64,000 bases of DNA from Caulobacter flavus (GTDB taxonomy: Bacteria > Pseudomonadota > Alphaproteobacteria > Caulobacterales > Caulobacteraceae), in NCBI RefSeq assembly GCF_003722335.1, contig NZ_CP026100.1:4128001-4192000 (forward strand). Reading direction: 5' to 3'. The position numbers and the translations under genes are program-made. The notes below the pieces were generated by a model, which made no database searches, was not told the DNA's origin, and worked only from the letters and a program-made list of their open reading frames with translations. Every line of letters starts with the position of its first letter. Positions within the stretch are counted from its first letter, which is position 1. Below, one piece after another: positions 1 to 8,556 of the stretch.

Positions 1-1097
1 TGATGCCGATCGACGCGCAGCTCCAGGGCGGCGGCGAGCGAGGCCCCGCCAGGCTGGGCGGCCAGGCGCGATCGGCCCTGATCAACGCCGTAGGGGAACT
101 GGCCGTGCTTCTGGGCGCGGGACTGTCCCTCGACCGCGCCCTGGCCGTCTGCGTCGAGAACGCCCCGGACCCCACGCTCAGGGCGGCGCTCGCAGACTTG
201 CTCAAGCGCGTCAAGGAAGGCGCCCCCCTCTCGCGGTCCATGGCCGAGGCCAAGGGGCTGTTCTCGCCGATGGCGGTGGCGATGGCGGAATCCGGCGAGG
301 CCAACGGCCGGCTCGACGAGGCCCTGGCGCGCCTGGCCCAGACCATGGAACGGACCGAGGCCCTGCGCCGCACAGTGACCTCGGCCATGGTCTATCCGGC
401 CATGCTGGCGGTGGTGGCCGGCGCGGTCATCTTGATGATGCTGCTGTTCGTCGTGCCGCAGTTCCAGGGCCTGTTCGACAGCGCCGACAACCTCCCCCCG
501 GCCACGCGCTTGGTGCTCGGCGCCAGCGAAGGCCTGCGCCACTACGGCCTGCACGGCCTCGCGGCGCTGATCGCCATTGGCGTGCTGGCCTGGCGTCAGG
601 CCCGCCAGCCTTCGACGCGCCGCGCGCTGGACAAGGCCCTGCTGAGCGCGCCGCGCCTCGGCAACCTGATCAAGGCGGCCGAGACCGCGCGGCTGGCCCG
701 GGTTCTAGGAAGCCTGGCGGCCGGCGGCGTCCCCCTGCCCGCGGCCCTCGAGATCGCCCAGCGGTCGCTGACCAACAGCCACATGGCCGCCGCCATCGCC
801 AAGGTCGCCAACGGTCTGAAGGAAGGCGCAGGCCTATCCCGCCCGCTCGCCGCGACCGGCGTTCTGCCCCCGCTCGCCGTCAGCTTCCTTCGCACCGGCG
901 AGGAGACCGCCCGCCTGCCGCTGATGCTCGAACGCCTGGCCGACGTCCTCGATCGCGACGTCCGCATCGCGCTGGAACGCCTTCTGGCCCTTCTCACCCC
1001 CCTGATCACAATCGTTCTGGGGACCGCCGTCGCCGGCATCATCGCCTCGGTGATGTCCGCCATCCTCGGTTTCAACGATCTGGCGCTTTCACAATGA
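1..1097 (+). CDS. gspF: Type II secretion inner-membrane platform protein GspF (5' partial)
   Basis: GspF is the polytopic inner-membrane protein of the type II secretion (T2SS) platform and works with the GspE ATPase. The visible part (364 residues from the first ATG at 3) holds two T2SSF helical domains, each followed by hydrophobic segments: near residues 128-153 (starting MVYPAML) and at the C-terminus (LITIVLGTAVAGIIASVM). GspF proteins are usually about 400 residues. The first visible residues, MPIDAQ, match the end of the short N-terminal domain, and bases 1-2 fit a Leu codon (xTG), so the true start lies upstream of the window. It overlaps gspG by four bases (ATGA). Confidence 0.93.
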   Translation, partial: MPIDAQLQGGGERGPARLGGQARSALINAVGELAVLLGAGLSLDRALAVCVENAPDPTLRAALADLLKRVKEGAPLSRSMAEAKGLFSPMAVAMAESGEANGRLDEALARLAQTMERTEALRRTVTSAMVYPAMLAVVAGAVILMMLLFVVPQFQGLFDSADNLPPATRLVLGASEGLRHYGLHGLAALIAIGVLAWRQARQPSTRRALDKALLSAPRLGNLIKAAETARLARVLGSLAAGGVPLPAALEIAQRSLTNSHMAAAIAKVANGLKEGAGLSRPLAATGVLPPLAVSFLRTGEETARLPLMLERLADVLDRDVRIALERLLALLTPLITIVLGTAVAGIIASVMSAILGFNDLALSQ

Positions 1098-1528
1098 CCC
1101 CCACCCTCGCCCGCCCCCGCGCCGACGACGACGGCTTCACCCTGCTCGAACTGCTGGTGGTCCTGGCCATACTGGGTCTGCTGGCGGCGATCGTCGCGCC
1201 TCAGGCGCTCAAGTACCTGGGCAGCTCGCGGTCCCAGACCGCCAAGGTGCAGATCCAGAACATCTCAGCGGCGCTGGACCTGTACCGCGTGGACCTTGGT
1301 CGGCTGCCGACCCAGGAGGAAGGCCTGAAGAGCCTGATGACCGCCCCCGTCTCCGCGGTCGGCTGGAACGGCCCCTACCTGCAGAAGGCGGCGGGCCTCA
1401 ACGACCCCTGGGGCGAGCCCTACGTCTACAAGGTTCCTGGCGAACACGGCCCCGCCGACGTCTACAGCCTGGGCGCCGACAAGGCCGAGGGCGGCGCCGG
1501 GGAGAACGCCGATGTCGGCAACTGGTGA
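1094..1528 (+). CDS. gspG: T2SS major pseudopilin GspG
   Basis: Major pseudopilin that polymerises into the periplasmic T2SS pseudopilus. Residues 14-25 give the type IV prepilin signature: cleavage after Gly14 before FTLLELLVVLA, with Glu at +5 of the mature protein. The C-terminal half has the GspG calcium-loop region (DPWGEPYVYKVPG, then DVYSLGADKAEGG). At 144 residues it has family-typical length. The ATG overlaps the gspF stop, indicating translational coupling. It needs processing by a prepilin peptidase such as the one encoded at 7835-8518. Confidence 0.95.
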   Translation: MTPTLARPRADDDGFTLLELLVVLAILGLLAAIVAPQALKYLGSSRSQTAKVQIQNISAALDLYRVDLGRLPTQEEGLKSLMTAPVSAVGWNGPYLQKAAGLNDPWGEPYVYKVPGEHGPADVYSLGADKAEGGAGENADVGNW

Positions 1529-1931
1529 CCGGCAAGGCGGCGCCACCCTGATCGAGACCCTGGTCCTGATGTCCGTCGTCGCCCTGATCGGCACGATCGC
1601 CTTTCCCAACCTCGACGCGGCGGTCTCGCGCTCGCTGTTCGAGCAGGCCAGGGCCGGCGTGAAGGCCGACCTGCGGATGGCCCGGGCTCAGGCGCTGCGC
1701 ACCGGTCGCCCCGTGACCCTGACCGCGGCCGACAACGCCGCCGGCTACGGCTGGACCGAAGGGCCGCGGCGCGCCCTGCTGGCCGGCCTGCGCCTGAAGA
1801 TCGTTCCGGAGACGGTCCGCTTCCTTCCCGACGGCTCGACGACCGGCGGCGTGGTGAGCCTGGCCGACGAGCGGCGTCGCTCGACCTTTCTGGTCGATGC
1901 GGCCGGCGGCGTTTCGCAGGTCGCGCCATGA
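1512..1931 (+). CDS. gspH: T2SS minor pseudopilin GspH
   Basis: 139-residue minor pseudopilin. The prepilin cleavage site is after Gly10 (GG/ATLIE) with Glu at +5, followed by a hydrophobic helix (TLVLMSVVALIGTIAFP) and a GspH-like globular domain with the ARAQALRTGRPVTL stretch. The start overlaps the end of gspG by 17 bases in another frame. Assigned GspH from position in the operon and the GspH/FimT-like C-terminal part. Minor pseudopilins cap the pseudopilus tip. Confidence 0.88.
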   Translation: MSATGDRQGGATLIETLVLMSVVALIGTIAFPNLDAAVSRSLFEQARAGVKADLRMARAQALRTGRPVTLTAADNAAGYGWTEGPRRALLAGLRLKIVPETVRFLPDGSTTGGVVSLADERRRSTFLVDAAGGVSQVAP

Positions 1932-2326
1932 CGGCCGCCCGCTCCGCTCGCGAAGACGGCTCGGTGCTGATCGAGTCGCTGATCGCCGCCAGCCTGGTGG
2001 CGGCGATCCTGCTGGCGGCCTTCCAGGTGCTGTCGGACAGCGTCCATCGGCGCGAGAAGGTGCAGGACCAGCGTCAGGCCGTCGCCATCGCGCGCTCGCG
2101 CCTGGCGGCCGTGGGCAGCGCCCTGCCGGCGACGCCGGGACGCATCGAGGGCGTGGAGGCCGGCTACCTGTGGGCCGTCGCCGTCGAGGCCTGTCCGGAC
2201 GAGCAACGCAGCGACGCGGGCCTCCTGCGCTGCGTGTCGGTGACGGTGCGCCGCGCGGCGGGCGCCCCGCCCCTGGCCCGACTGACCTCCCGCAAGCTGG
2301 TGAGGCCAGACGCCGATGCGCGATGA
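1928..2326 (+). CDS. gspI: T2SS minor pseudopilin GspI
   Basis: 132-residue minor pseudopilin. The prepilin motif is cleavage after Gly11 before SVLIE (Glu +5) with a hydrophobic helix (SLVAAILLAAFQVL). The following AIARSRLAAVG segment is typical of GspI, which nucleates the GspI-J-K tip complex. ATGA overlap with gspH. It contains two cysteines (ACPDEQ and LRCVSV) that could pair in the periplasm. Confidence 0.88.
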   Translation: MTAARSAREDGSVLIESLIAASLVAAILLAAFQVLSDSVHRREKVQDQRQAVAIARSRLAAVGSALPATPGRIEGVEAGYLWAVAVEACPDEQRSDAGLLRCVSVTVRRAAGAPPLARLTSRKLVRPDADAR

Positions 2327-2954
2327 CGGCTTCACGCTGATCGAGGCTCTGGTCAGCCTGGCGGTGCTGGCCTTGCTGAGCTTGACCCTGATCGGGGGCC
2401 TGGCCGCGCCGCGAGCGGTGTGGTCGCGACAGGACGCCGGCCTCGACCGGACCGAAGCCGTCGAGACGGCGCAAGGCGTGCTTCGCGAGCGCCTGCAGCG
2501 GGCGGTTCCGATCACGATGTACGATCGTCGCCCGCCGGGCCCCGACTTCGACGGCCTGGCCGGCCAGACGCTGTTCATCGCCCCGCCCCCGCAGGCCCAG
2601 GCGGGCGACGGTCTGCGCCGCTATCGGCTGAGCCTCGACGCCCAGTCGCGGCTGGTGCTGGAATCGCGCAACCGCATGGCCCTGGACCAGGCGGCCTGGC
2701 CCGAGCGGCAAGTGCTCCTGACCGGCGTGCAGGCGATCGACCTGGCCTATTTCGGGTCCGCCCAGCCGGACATAACCCCGCGATGGCGGGCGCGCTGGAG
2801 CCAGCAGGAAACGCGCCCCGAGCTCGTCCGCATCCGCGTGTTCTTCCCGCCGGGCGACGCGCGCGTCTGGCCCGAGCTGCTGGTTCAGCCGATCGCCGAC
2901 ATCGACACCGAATGCGATCTGGATCGCGCCTCCAAGCGGTGCAAAGGCCGATGA
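2316..2954 (+). CDS. gspJ: T2SS minor pseudopilin GspJ
   Basis: 212-residue minor pseudopilin. The signature MRDDG/FTLIEALVSLAV gives cleavage after Gly5 and Glu at +5. The C-terminal domain ends with LLVQPIADIDTECDLD. Length and position after GspI fit GspJ. The start overlaps the gspI stop by 11 bases, and the stop is coupled (ATGA) to the next gene at 2951. Confidence 0.88.
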   Translation: MRDDGFTLIEALVSLAVLALLSLTLIGGLAAPRAVWSRQDAGLDRTEAVETAQGVLRERLQRAVPITMYDRRPPGPDFDGLAGQTLFIAPPPQAQAGDGLRRYRLSLDAQSRLVLESRNRMALDQAAWPERQVLLTGVQAIDLAYFGSAQPDITPRWRARWSQQETRPELVRIRVFFPPGDARVWPELLVQPIADIDTECDLDRASKRCKGR

Positions 2955-3994
2955 CCCCACAACAGGTTCTGAACGCCGATCTCGGCACGATCGGCCGCTG
3001 GCTGGCCGACGGCCTGCGCTGGTGGGGCGAGGAGCTGGCCGCGATGGCCCCGAGCCTGGGCGCGCGCGCGGCCAAGGACCGCTTGGCGGCCGAGATCGAC
3101 CTGACCGCCGATCCGCCCATCGCGCGCCTGTGGCGGGGGGAGCAGATGATCGACCGGTTCGACGCCCCGCCGTCCAAGCCGCGCCGGGTCGATCTGCGGC
3201 TGACGGCGGATCAGGCCCTGGTCCACGACCTGCCGACGCCGGCCCTCGCGTCGGGCGACCTGCGCCGCCTGCTGGCGCTCAATCTCGACCGATATACGCC
3301 CTTCGCGCCCGACCAGGTGCACTTCGGCTTCGTCATGCTGGACGCCGCGCCGGACGCGACGATGCGCCGGGCGCGGCTGGCCCTGACGCGGCGGGAGACC
3401 GCCGCCGCCCTGCTCGACGCCGCCGAGCGCCTGAAGCTGGAAGTCGGGCGCATGGTCCCCGCGACGGCCGACGGCGGACCCGCGCCGGATCTGGGGCCCG
3501 CGGCCCGCGAGGAACGGCAGGGCGGCGCCGGCCGCCGCCGCCTGACCGTGTGGTGGACCGTCTGCGGGGTGCTGGTCGCCGCCAATCTCGCCGCGCTGAT
3601 CGCCCGCGACATGGCCGAGACCCGTCGCCTTTCGCAGGCGCTCGAGATGCAGCGGCCGACCGTGGCCCTGGTCAACCGGCTCAAGGTCAGCATCGACGGC
3701 GAGCGCGCCCAGCGAGAGCGGCTCCTGGCCCGCCGCACCGCCAACGACCCGCTGCGGATCATCGACGCGACGACCCGCGCCATCCCGTCAGGGCAATGGG
3801 TGCAGCGCCTGGAATGGAACGGACGCTCGCTGCGGCTGGTCGGCTTCAAGCAATCCGACTTCGACCTCGTGGAGGCGCTGCGGCGCGAGCCGGGCCTGAG
3901 CAACCCCCGCTCCCTGTTGTCGGACATGCCCACCCGCGCGCCGAACGGCAAGGAAGCCTTCGACGTCATGGCCGACGCGGGGAAACGGCCATGA
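2951..3994 (+). CDS. gspL: T2SS assembly-platform protein GspL
   Basis: 347-residue bitopic inner-membrane protein. The N-terminal half is cytoplasmic and resembles the GspL/PilM-like fold that contacts the GspE ATPase. One transmembrane segment follows near residues 200-217 (WWTVCGVLVAANLAALIA), then a periplasmic PilN/GspL-type domain (IIDATTRAIPSGQWVQRLEW). The start at 2951 is chosen because it forms the ATGA overlap with gspJ used throughout this operon; the reading frame is open upstream but that part has no family character. The stop is coupled to gspM. Confidence 0.82.
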   Translation: MTPQQVLNADLGTIGRWLADGLRWWGEELAAMAPSLGARAAKDRLAAEIDLTADPPIARLWRGEQMIDRFDAPPSKPRRVDLRLTADQALVHDLPTPALASGDLRRLLALNLDRYTPFAPDQVHFGFVMLDAAPDATMRRARLALTRRETAAALLDAAERLKLEVGRMVPATADGGPAPDLGPAAREERQGGAGRRRLTVWWTVCGVLVAANLAALIARDMAETRRLSQALEMQRPTVALVNRLKVSIDGERAQRERLLARRTANDPLRIIDATTRAIPSGQWVQRLEWNGRSLRLVGFKQSDFDLVEALRREPGLSNPRSLLSDMPTRAPNGKEAFDVMADAGKRP

Positions 3995-4548
3995 AGCCGC
4001 TGAGCCCGCGCGAGCGGAAGATCCTCGCCCTGGGACTGCTGGCCGGAGCCGTGGGCCTGGCCTGGCTGCTGATCGCGGCGCCGATCCTGAGCGGGTTCGA
4101 GGCCCGCCGTCAGACACGCGAGGTCATGCTCGCCAACTGGAAGCGGAACGAACGGCTGATCGCCTCCGTCCCGGCGATGCGCGACGCCGCGCTGGAGCAG
4201 CGCCGGACCAGCCGGCTCTATCACATCACCGCTCCCAGCCAGACCGCCGCGGCCGAGGCTCTCAAGCAAAGACTGGCCGCCGCCCTCACCGAAAGCGGCG
4301 GCGTCGTCACCGCCGTGCAGGAGGTGAAGACCAACCTGCCTCCCGGCGCGGTCGGCGCCGGCGCCGACGCCCGCATCACCCTGACCCAACTCGACCAGAG
4401 CCTGAGGCGACTGCAAGATGAGCCCCCATACGTCGTCGCCGAGTACGCAATGGTCGGAGCCGACCGCGCCTTCCAGTCCGGGCGCTCGGAGCCGCTGGAC
4501 GTTCGGATCGAGATTTCGGCTCTCGTCCGCGTTGCCCCGTCGCGGTAA
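3991..4548 (+). CDS. gspM: T2SS protein GspM
   Basis: 185-residue single-pass inner-membrane protein: short cytoplasmic tail (MKPLSPRERKILALG), transmembrane helix (LAGAVGLAWLLIAAPIL), then a coiled-coil and ferredoxin-like periplasmic domain. This is the GspM layout, which partners GspL. ATGA overlap with gspL at 3991-3994. Confidence 0.85.
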   Translation: MKPLSPRERKILALGLLAGAVGLAWLLIAAPILSGFEARRQTREVMLANWKRNERLIASVPAMRDAALEQRRTSRLYHITAPSQTAAAEALKQRLAAALTESGGVVTAVQEVKTNLPPGAVGAGADARITLTQLDQSLRRLQDEPPYVVAEYAMVGADRAFQSGRSEPLDVRIEISALVRVAPSR

Positions 4549-4555
4549 CGGCGAG

Positions 4556-5011
4556 ATGCTTCCGGCCCTCGCCTGCGTCGCGCTGGTCCTGGCCCTGATC
4601 CACCAGGCCCTGGGACCGGCAGCCTCCCCGCTGGAAGCCGATCCCGGCGGGCTCGCGCCACGCCGGAGCAAGCCGCTCGCGGTCGCCCCCACCCCGCCCT
4701 ACGCGGCGATCCTGGCCGCCCCGATCTTCGCGCCCAACAGGATCAACGGCGATGCCGGGCTCTCTGCGAACGCGGGCGCCGGCACGGCCGCGCCGGCCGG
4801 CAGCCTGTCACTGGTCGGCGTGGCCATAGGGCCGCGTTCGGCCAGCGCCGTGCTTCGGGGAACCGACGGCTCCACCCGCGTCGTGCGGCGCGGCGAGCGG
4901 ATCGGCGGCTGGCGCGTGGTCGCCGTCAACTCGGCCAGCGTTCGGCTGTCCGGCGCCGAAGGCCCCCTCACCCTTCCCCTGGTCCCCAACGACAAGAGCG
5001 TCCAGCCGTGA
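4556..5011 (+). CDS. GspC/GspN-like T2SS inner-membrane protein (HR domain)
   Basis: About 151 residues from ATG 4556. It has an N-terminal hydrophobic helix (LPALACVALVLALIHQAL), a linker, then a small beta domain (APIFAPNR ... LSLVGVAIGPRSASAVLRG ... VRRGERIGGWRVVAVNSASVRL). This resembles the homology region of GspC/PulC, which joins the inner-membrane platform to the secretin, or the short GspN of alphaproteobacterial clusters. There is no PDZ domain. A TTG at 4532 in the same frame would overlap the gspM stop and is an alternative start. The gene lies directly before gspD, to which it is coupled (GTGA). Confidence 0.75.
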   Translation: MLPALACVALVLALIHQALGPAASPLEADPGGLAPRRSKPLAVAPTPPYAAILAAPIFAPNRINGDAGLSANAGAGTAAPAGSLSLVGVAIGPRSASAVLRGTDGSTRVVRRGERIGGWRVVAVNSASVRLSGAEGPLTLPLVPNDKSVQP

Positions 5012-6993
5012 TCGCCAGATCCTCCCTCGCAGCGGGCCTCTGCCTGACGAGTCTGCTCCCCGGCCAGGTTCTGGCCCAGCCCGCCGCCCCGCCTCCCGCC
5101 GTGCGCGCCACCGTTCTGCCCGGCCAGGGCGGCTATCCCGCGGCGCCCAGCGTCAGCCGCCCGCCGCCCCGTCCCGGCCCGGTCTCGCTGAACCTTCCCG
5201 GGGTCGAGGTGCAGGACTTCGCCAAGGCCGCGCTCGGCGACGCCCTGGGGCTGCGCTACGCCGTCGCCCCGTCCGCCCGAGGCAGGGTGTCGCTGGTCAC
5301 GCCGCGCGCCGTGGCCGCCGCCGACGCCCTGGGGCTGATCGAGGAAGCCCTGCGCAACGCAGGGCTAGCCCTCGTCCTGTCCGGCGGCGTCTACACCGTC
5401 ACGCCCCTGGCCGAGGCGCGCGGCCAGTCGGCCGCCTTGGACGCCTCGCAGCCCGGCTACGGCTCGGAGGTCATCGCCCTGAGCTTCGCCAACGCCGAGG
5501 AGCTGCGCAAGCTGCTGGAACCGATCGCGCCGGGCGTGATCGTGGCCGCCGACGCCCCCGGCAGGACGCTGACCATCGCCGGCTCCACCGGCCAGCGAAG
5601 GACGGTTCGCGACCTCGTCCAGCAGTTCGACGTCGATTGGCTGCGCGGCATGAGCTTCGCGCTCTACGTGCCGCAGAACACCGACGCCCGGCTGATCGCG
5701 CCCGAACTAGAGAAGCTGATCAACGCCCCCGGCGCGCCCACGGCCGGCATGGTGCGGTTGCTGGCGATGGAGCGCCTGAACGGCATAATCGCCATTTCGG
5801 CCCAAAGGCAGTACCTCGACGACGTCAAGCGCTGGATCGAGGTGCTCGACCACGAGGGCCGCTCGAACGAACGCCGGCTCTATGTCTACCGGGTGCAGAA
5901 CGGTCGCGCGGCGGACCTGGCCAAGGTCCTGGCGGCCGCATTCGGCGGCGAGGCGGCCGGCGCCGCCGAAGGGGCCACGATCGCGGGCGACCAGCGCTCG
6001 GGCGGCCTCATCGCCCAGATGCAGAACGCGCAGAGCGCTTCGGCGAGCGGGCAGACCCTGCCAGGCCAGGCTCCGACGCCAGCGGCCCAGTCGATGCGCA
6101 TGGGCGGACTGGACGCCCAGCTGACGATCACCAGCGACGAAACCAACAACGCGATCGTCGCCTTCGCCACGCCGCGCGAATACGCCATCCTGGAAGACGC
6201 CCTGCGCAAGCTGGACGTGGTGCCCATGCAGGTGATGATCGAGGTGGCGATCACCGAGGTCACCCTGAACGACGCGCTGCGCTACGGCAGCCAGTGGTTC
6301 TTCAAGGTCAACGGCAACCAGTACGGCCTGAGCCAGGGCGAGACCGCCACGCCCGCCCCGACCTTCCCCGGCTTCACCTACGGGCTGCGCACCGGCTCGG
6401 TGACGGCGGCGATCAGCGCTCTCTCGAACGTCACTCACGTGGAGGTGCTGTCCGCGCCCAACCTGCTGGTCATCAACAACCAGACCGCGTCGCTCGAGGT
6501 CGGCGACCAGGTGCCGATCTCGACGGGCTCGGCGGTGAACAACGTCTCGCTGGTCAGCGGCATCGACTATCGCGACACCGGGGTGCTGATGAAGGTGACG
6601 CCGCGGGTCAACAGCGGCGGGCTGGTGCTGCTGGACATCGCTCAGGAGGTCAGCGACGTGTCGCCGACCGCCAGCTCCAAGATCGACTCGCCGACCATCT
6701 CGGTCCGCAAGGTGGCCACCTCCATCGCCGTGCAGGACGGCCAGACGATCGCCCTGGGCGGCCTGATCCGCGACAACGCTAACAAGGCCCGAAGCGGCGT
6801 GCCGATCCTGGGCGCGGCGCCGATCGTGGGCGCCTTGTTCGGCTCGCGCGACAACAAGCGGCTGCGGACGGAGCTGCTGGTGCTGCTGACACCGCACGTC
6901 ATCCGCAACACCGCCGAGGCCGACGACGTCGCCGAGGAACTGCGGCGCAAGATCCGCGCGATCTCGCCCAAGCCCCCCAAGTTCGAGCCGTGA
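5008..6993 (+). CDS. gspD: T2SS outer-membrane secretin GspD
   Basis: 661-residue secretin that forms the outer-membrane gate. A signal peptide ends near VLAQ, residues 22-25. A proline-rich linker, the N0 domain (about 63-135), then N1-N3 repeats (VYRVQNGRAADLAKVLAAAF is typical of N3) lead to the C-terminal secretin domain (about 410-645) with VEVLSAPNLLVINNQTASLEVGDQVP and GIxLxVTPxV-like signatures. The Ser/Gly/Gln-rich insertion at about 330-365 lies in the N3 loop. GTG start at 5008 overlapping the previous stop. No pilotin-binding lipobox is visible. Confidence 0.96.
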   Translation: MIARSSLAAGLCLTSLLPGQVLAQPAAPPPAVRATVLPGQGGYPAAPSVSRPPPRPGPVSLNLPGVEVQDFAKAALGDALGLRYAVAPSARGRVSLVTPRAVAAADALGLIEEALRNAGLALVLSGGVYTVTPLAEARGQSAALDASQPGYGSEVIALSFANAEELRKLLEPIAPGVIVAADAPGRTLTIAGSTGQRRTVRDLVQQFDVDWLRGMSFALYVPQNTDARLIAPELEKLINAPGAPTAGMVRLLAMERLNGIIAISAQRQYLDDVKRWIEVLDHEGRSNERRLYVYRVQNGRAADLAKVLAAAFGGEAAGAAEGATIAGDQRSGGLIAQMQNAQSASASGQTLPGQAPTPAAQSMRMGGLDAQLTITSDETNNAIVAFATPREYAILEDALRKLDVVPMQVMIEVAITEVTLNDALRYGSQWFFKVNGNQYGLSQGETATPAPTFPGFTYGLRTGSVTAAISALSNVTHVEVLSAPNLLVINNQTASLEVGDQVPISTGSAVNNVSLVSGIDYRDTGVLMKVTPRVNSGGLVLLDIAQEVSDVSPTASSKIDSPTISVRKVATSIAVQDGQTIALGGLIRDNANKARSGVPILGAAPIVGALFGSRDNKRLRTELLVLLTPHVIRNTAEADDVAEELRRKIRAISPKPPKFEP

Positions 6994-7838
6994 AGCCCGC
7001 CAGGAACGACGACGGCTTCGCCCTGGTGGCGGCGCTGGGCGCGCTGATGCTGTTCGCATACCTGTCCTACACCGTCCTCGCCGCGGACCGGGCGGCGATC
7101 GCCGGACTGGACGCCAGCCTCGTGCGGGCGCGGCTGGAGGCGGCCGCCGACGCGGGCGTGGCCACCGCAGTCCACGGCATGGGCGCGCGAGACGACGATC
7201 GGCGCTGGCCGTTGAACGTGGCGCCGCGCGATCTGGCGGTCGGCGACGACATGGTGACGATCACCCTCGAGGACGAGCTGGCCAAGGCGCCGCTGAACGC
7301 GCTTTCGGAGGGCAGCGTGCGCAGGATGTTCGCGGCGGCCGGCGCCGGCGGCCCGGAGCTGGATCGGGCGGTCGCCGGTTTCGTCGCCTGGCGCGGCGGG
7401 GTCGTCCGGCCCGAGGCGCCCCGCCCCCTCGACTACGCCGCACGCGGTCTGCGCCCGATCTTCGGCCGCTTCGTCGCGATCGACGAACTCGCTCTCATCC
7501 CCGGCGTCCGCCAGGCATGGGTGGAACGGCTGCGTCCGGCCGTGACGGTCTACGGCAACGGCCGCGATTTCGAGGCCCGCTCGGCTTCGCCGCTGACCTT
7601 GCGGATCATGCGGGAGAGCGGCGATCTGTCTCCCGACGCCATCAAGCAGGGCTGGGCGGCCGCGGGGCAGCGTCCCAGGACGGAAATCGCGCCGCGCCAG
7701 GACTATGTCGGCCGGCCCGTCATGGTGAGAGCCATGGCCCGCAACGCGCGCGGCGACCGTTTCGAACGCGCCGTGATCGTCGAGTTCACCGGCGACGAGC
7801 GCCGTCCGTACTGGATCCGCGCTCTTGGCGCCCCCTAG
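6990..7838 (+). CDS. gspK: T2SS minor pseudopilin GspK
   Basis: 282-residue large minor pseudopilin. Prepilin-like cleavage after Gly9 before FALVAALGALMLFAYL; position +5 is Ala rather than Glu, as is normal for GspK at the very tip. The large alpha-domain contains the ARLEAAADAGVATAVHG region and a helix-hairpin-like segment. GTG start overlapping the gspD stop. The gene ends convergently with the prepilin peptidase gene, the two stop codons sharing the bases CTAG. Confidence 0.88.
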   Translation: MKPARNDDGFALVAALGALMLFAYLSYTVLAADRAAIAGLDASLVRARLEAAADAGVATAVHGMGARDDDRRWPLNVAPRDLAVGDDMVTITLEDELAKAPLNALSEGSVRRMFAAAGAGGPELDRAVAGFVAWRGGVVRPEAPRPLDYAARGLRPIFGRFVAIDELALIPGVRQAWVERLRPAVTVYGNGRDFEARSASPLTLRIMRESGDLSPDAIKQGWAAAGQRPRTEIAPRQDYVGRPVMVRAMARNARGDRFERAVIVEFTGDERRPYWIRALGAP

Positions 7839-8518
7839 ACCCGTCCTGCCAGACGCAGGGACCAGACGATCCAGAAGCCCAGCCCCAAGGCTGGTCCGAA
7901 CGCCAGGGGTCGCGACAGGCTCGCCGCGCCGCGCCCGACGACGCGGACCCCGATCAGGGCCAAGGCCAGGGCGCAGGACGTCAGCACGACCAGCGGCAGC
8001 GGCTCCCAGCCCAACCACGCGCCGGCGGCGGCCAGCAGCTTGGCGTCGCCAAGACCGATCCCCTTGCGCCGCCGCAGCCGCCGATAGGCGCCCGCCAGCG
8101 CGGCGATGACCAGATAGCCGACCGCCGCACCGACCAGCCGAGGCCCGATCGGCGCGCCCGCCTCCAGCGCCCAGACGATACCGGCCGCCGCCAGCGGGAG
8201 GGTCACGACATCCGGAAGCCGGAAATCCGCGATGTCGACGAGGCTCAGGGTCAGCAGCGCCGCCAGGAGTCCGATCGAGGCGGCGACGGCCATGGGATCG
8301 GGCGCGACCGACAGGGTCCATGGCAGGAGGACGGCGCCGGCGAGCATCGACGCCCACGTCGGGGCCGTCGCCTGCGAGAACGTCAGGCGCCTGGCGACGC
8401 GATCGGCGACCAGACCCGCCAGGCCGCCGACCAGGCAACCGCCCGCGACCACAAGCATCGGCGCCCCCACGACATGATCGCCCACTAATCTGTTAGACAA
8501 CCGATGCATCGTTCGCAT
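7835..8518 (-). CDS. gspO: Prepilin peptidase (GspO/PilD type, short form)
   Basis: About 227 residues from ATG 8518. Membrane aspartyl protease that trims prepilins at the Gly/hydrophobic site. The catalytic aspartates are in VDIADFRLPD and GIGLGDAKLL, the GxGD motif. About six hydrophobic helices are present. It lacks the N-terminal cysteine-containing N-methyltransferase domain of classical PilD, so it may only cleave. The frame is open further upstream to 8713 but that would run into the divergent gene at 8557. It is separated from that gene by only 38 bases. Confidence 0.88.
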   Translation of the reverse strand: MRTMHRLSNRLVGDHVVGAPMLVVAGGCLVGGLAGLVADRVARRLTFSQATAPTWASMLAGAVLLPWTLSVAPDPMAVAASIGLLAALLTLSLVDIADFRLPDVVTLPLAAAGIVWALEAGAPIGPRLVGAAVGYLVIAALAGAYRRLRRRKGIGLGDAKLLAAAGAWLGWEPLPLVVLTSCALALALIGVRVVGRGAASLSRPLAFGPALGLGFWIVWSLRLAGRV

Positions 8519-8556
8519 GACATCCGCTCGCTCCAGGAACAGGCCGCCCCTTCCGC

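Noticed and set aside
1..5. TGATG overlap as true start of gspF at position 3
   Set aside because: The visible N-terminus matches an internal point of GspF and the protein would be about 35 residues short, so a cut gene is likelier.
6642..8438. 598-codon minus-strand frame over gspD/gspK/gspO
   Set aside because: Overlaps genes with clear T2SS motifs and has no recognisable family.
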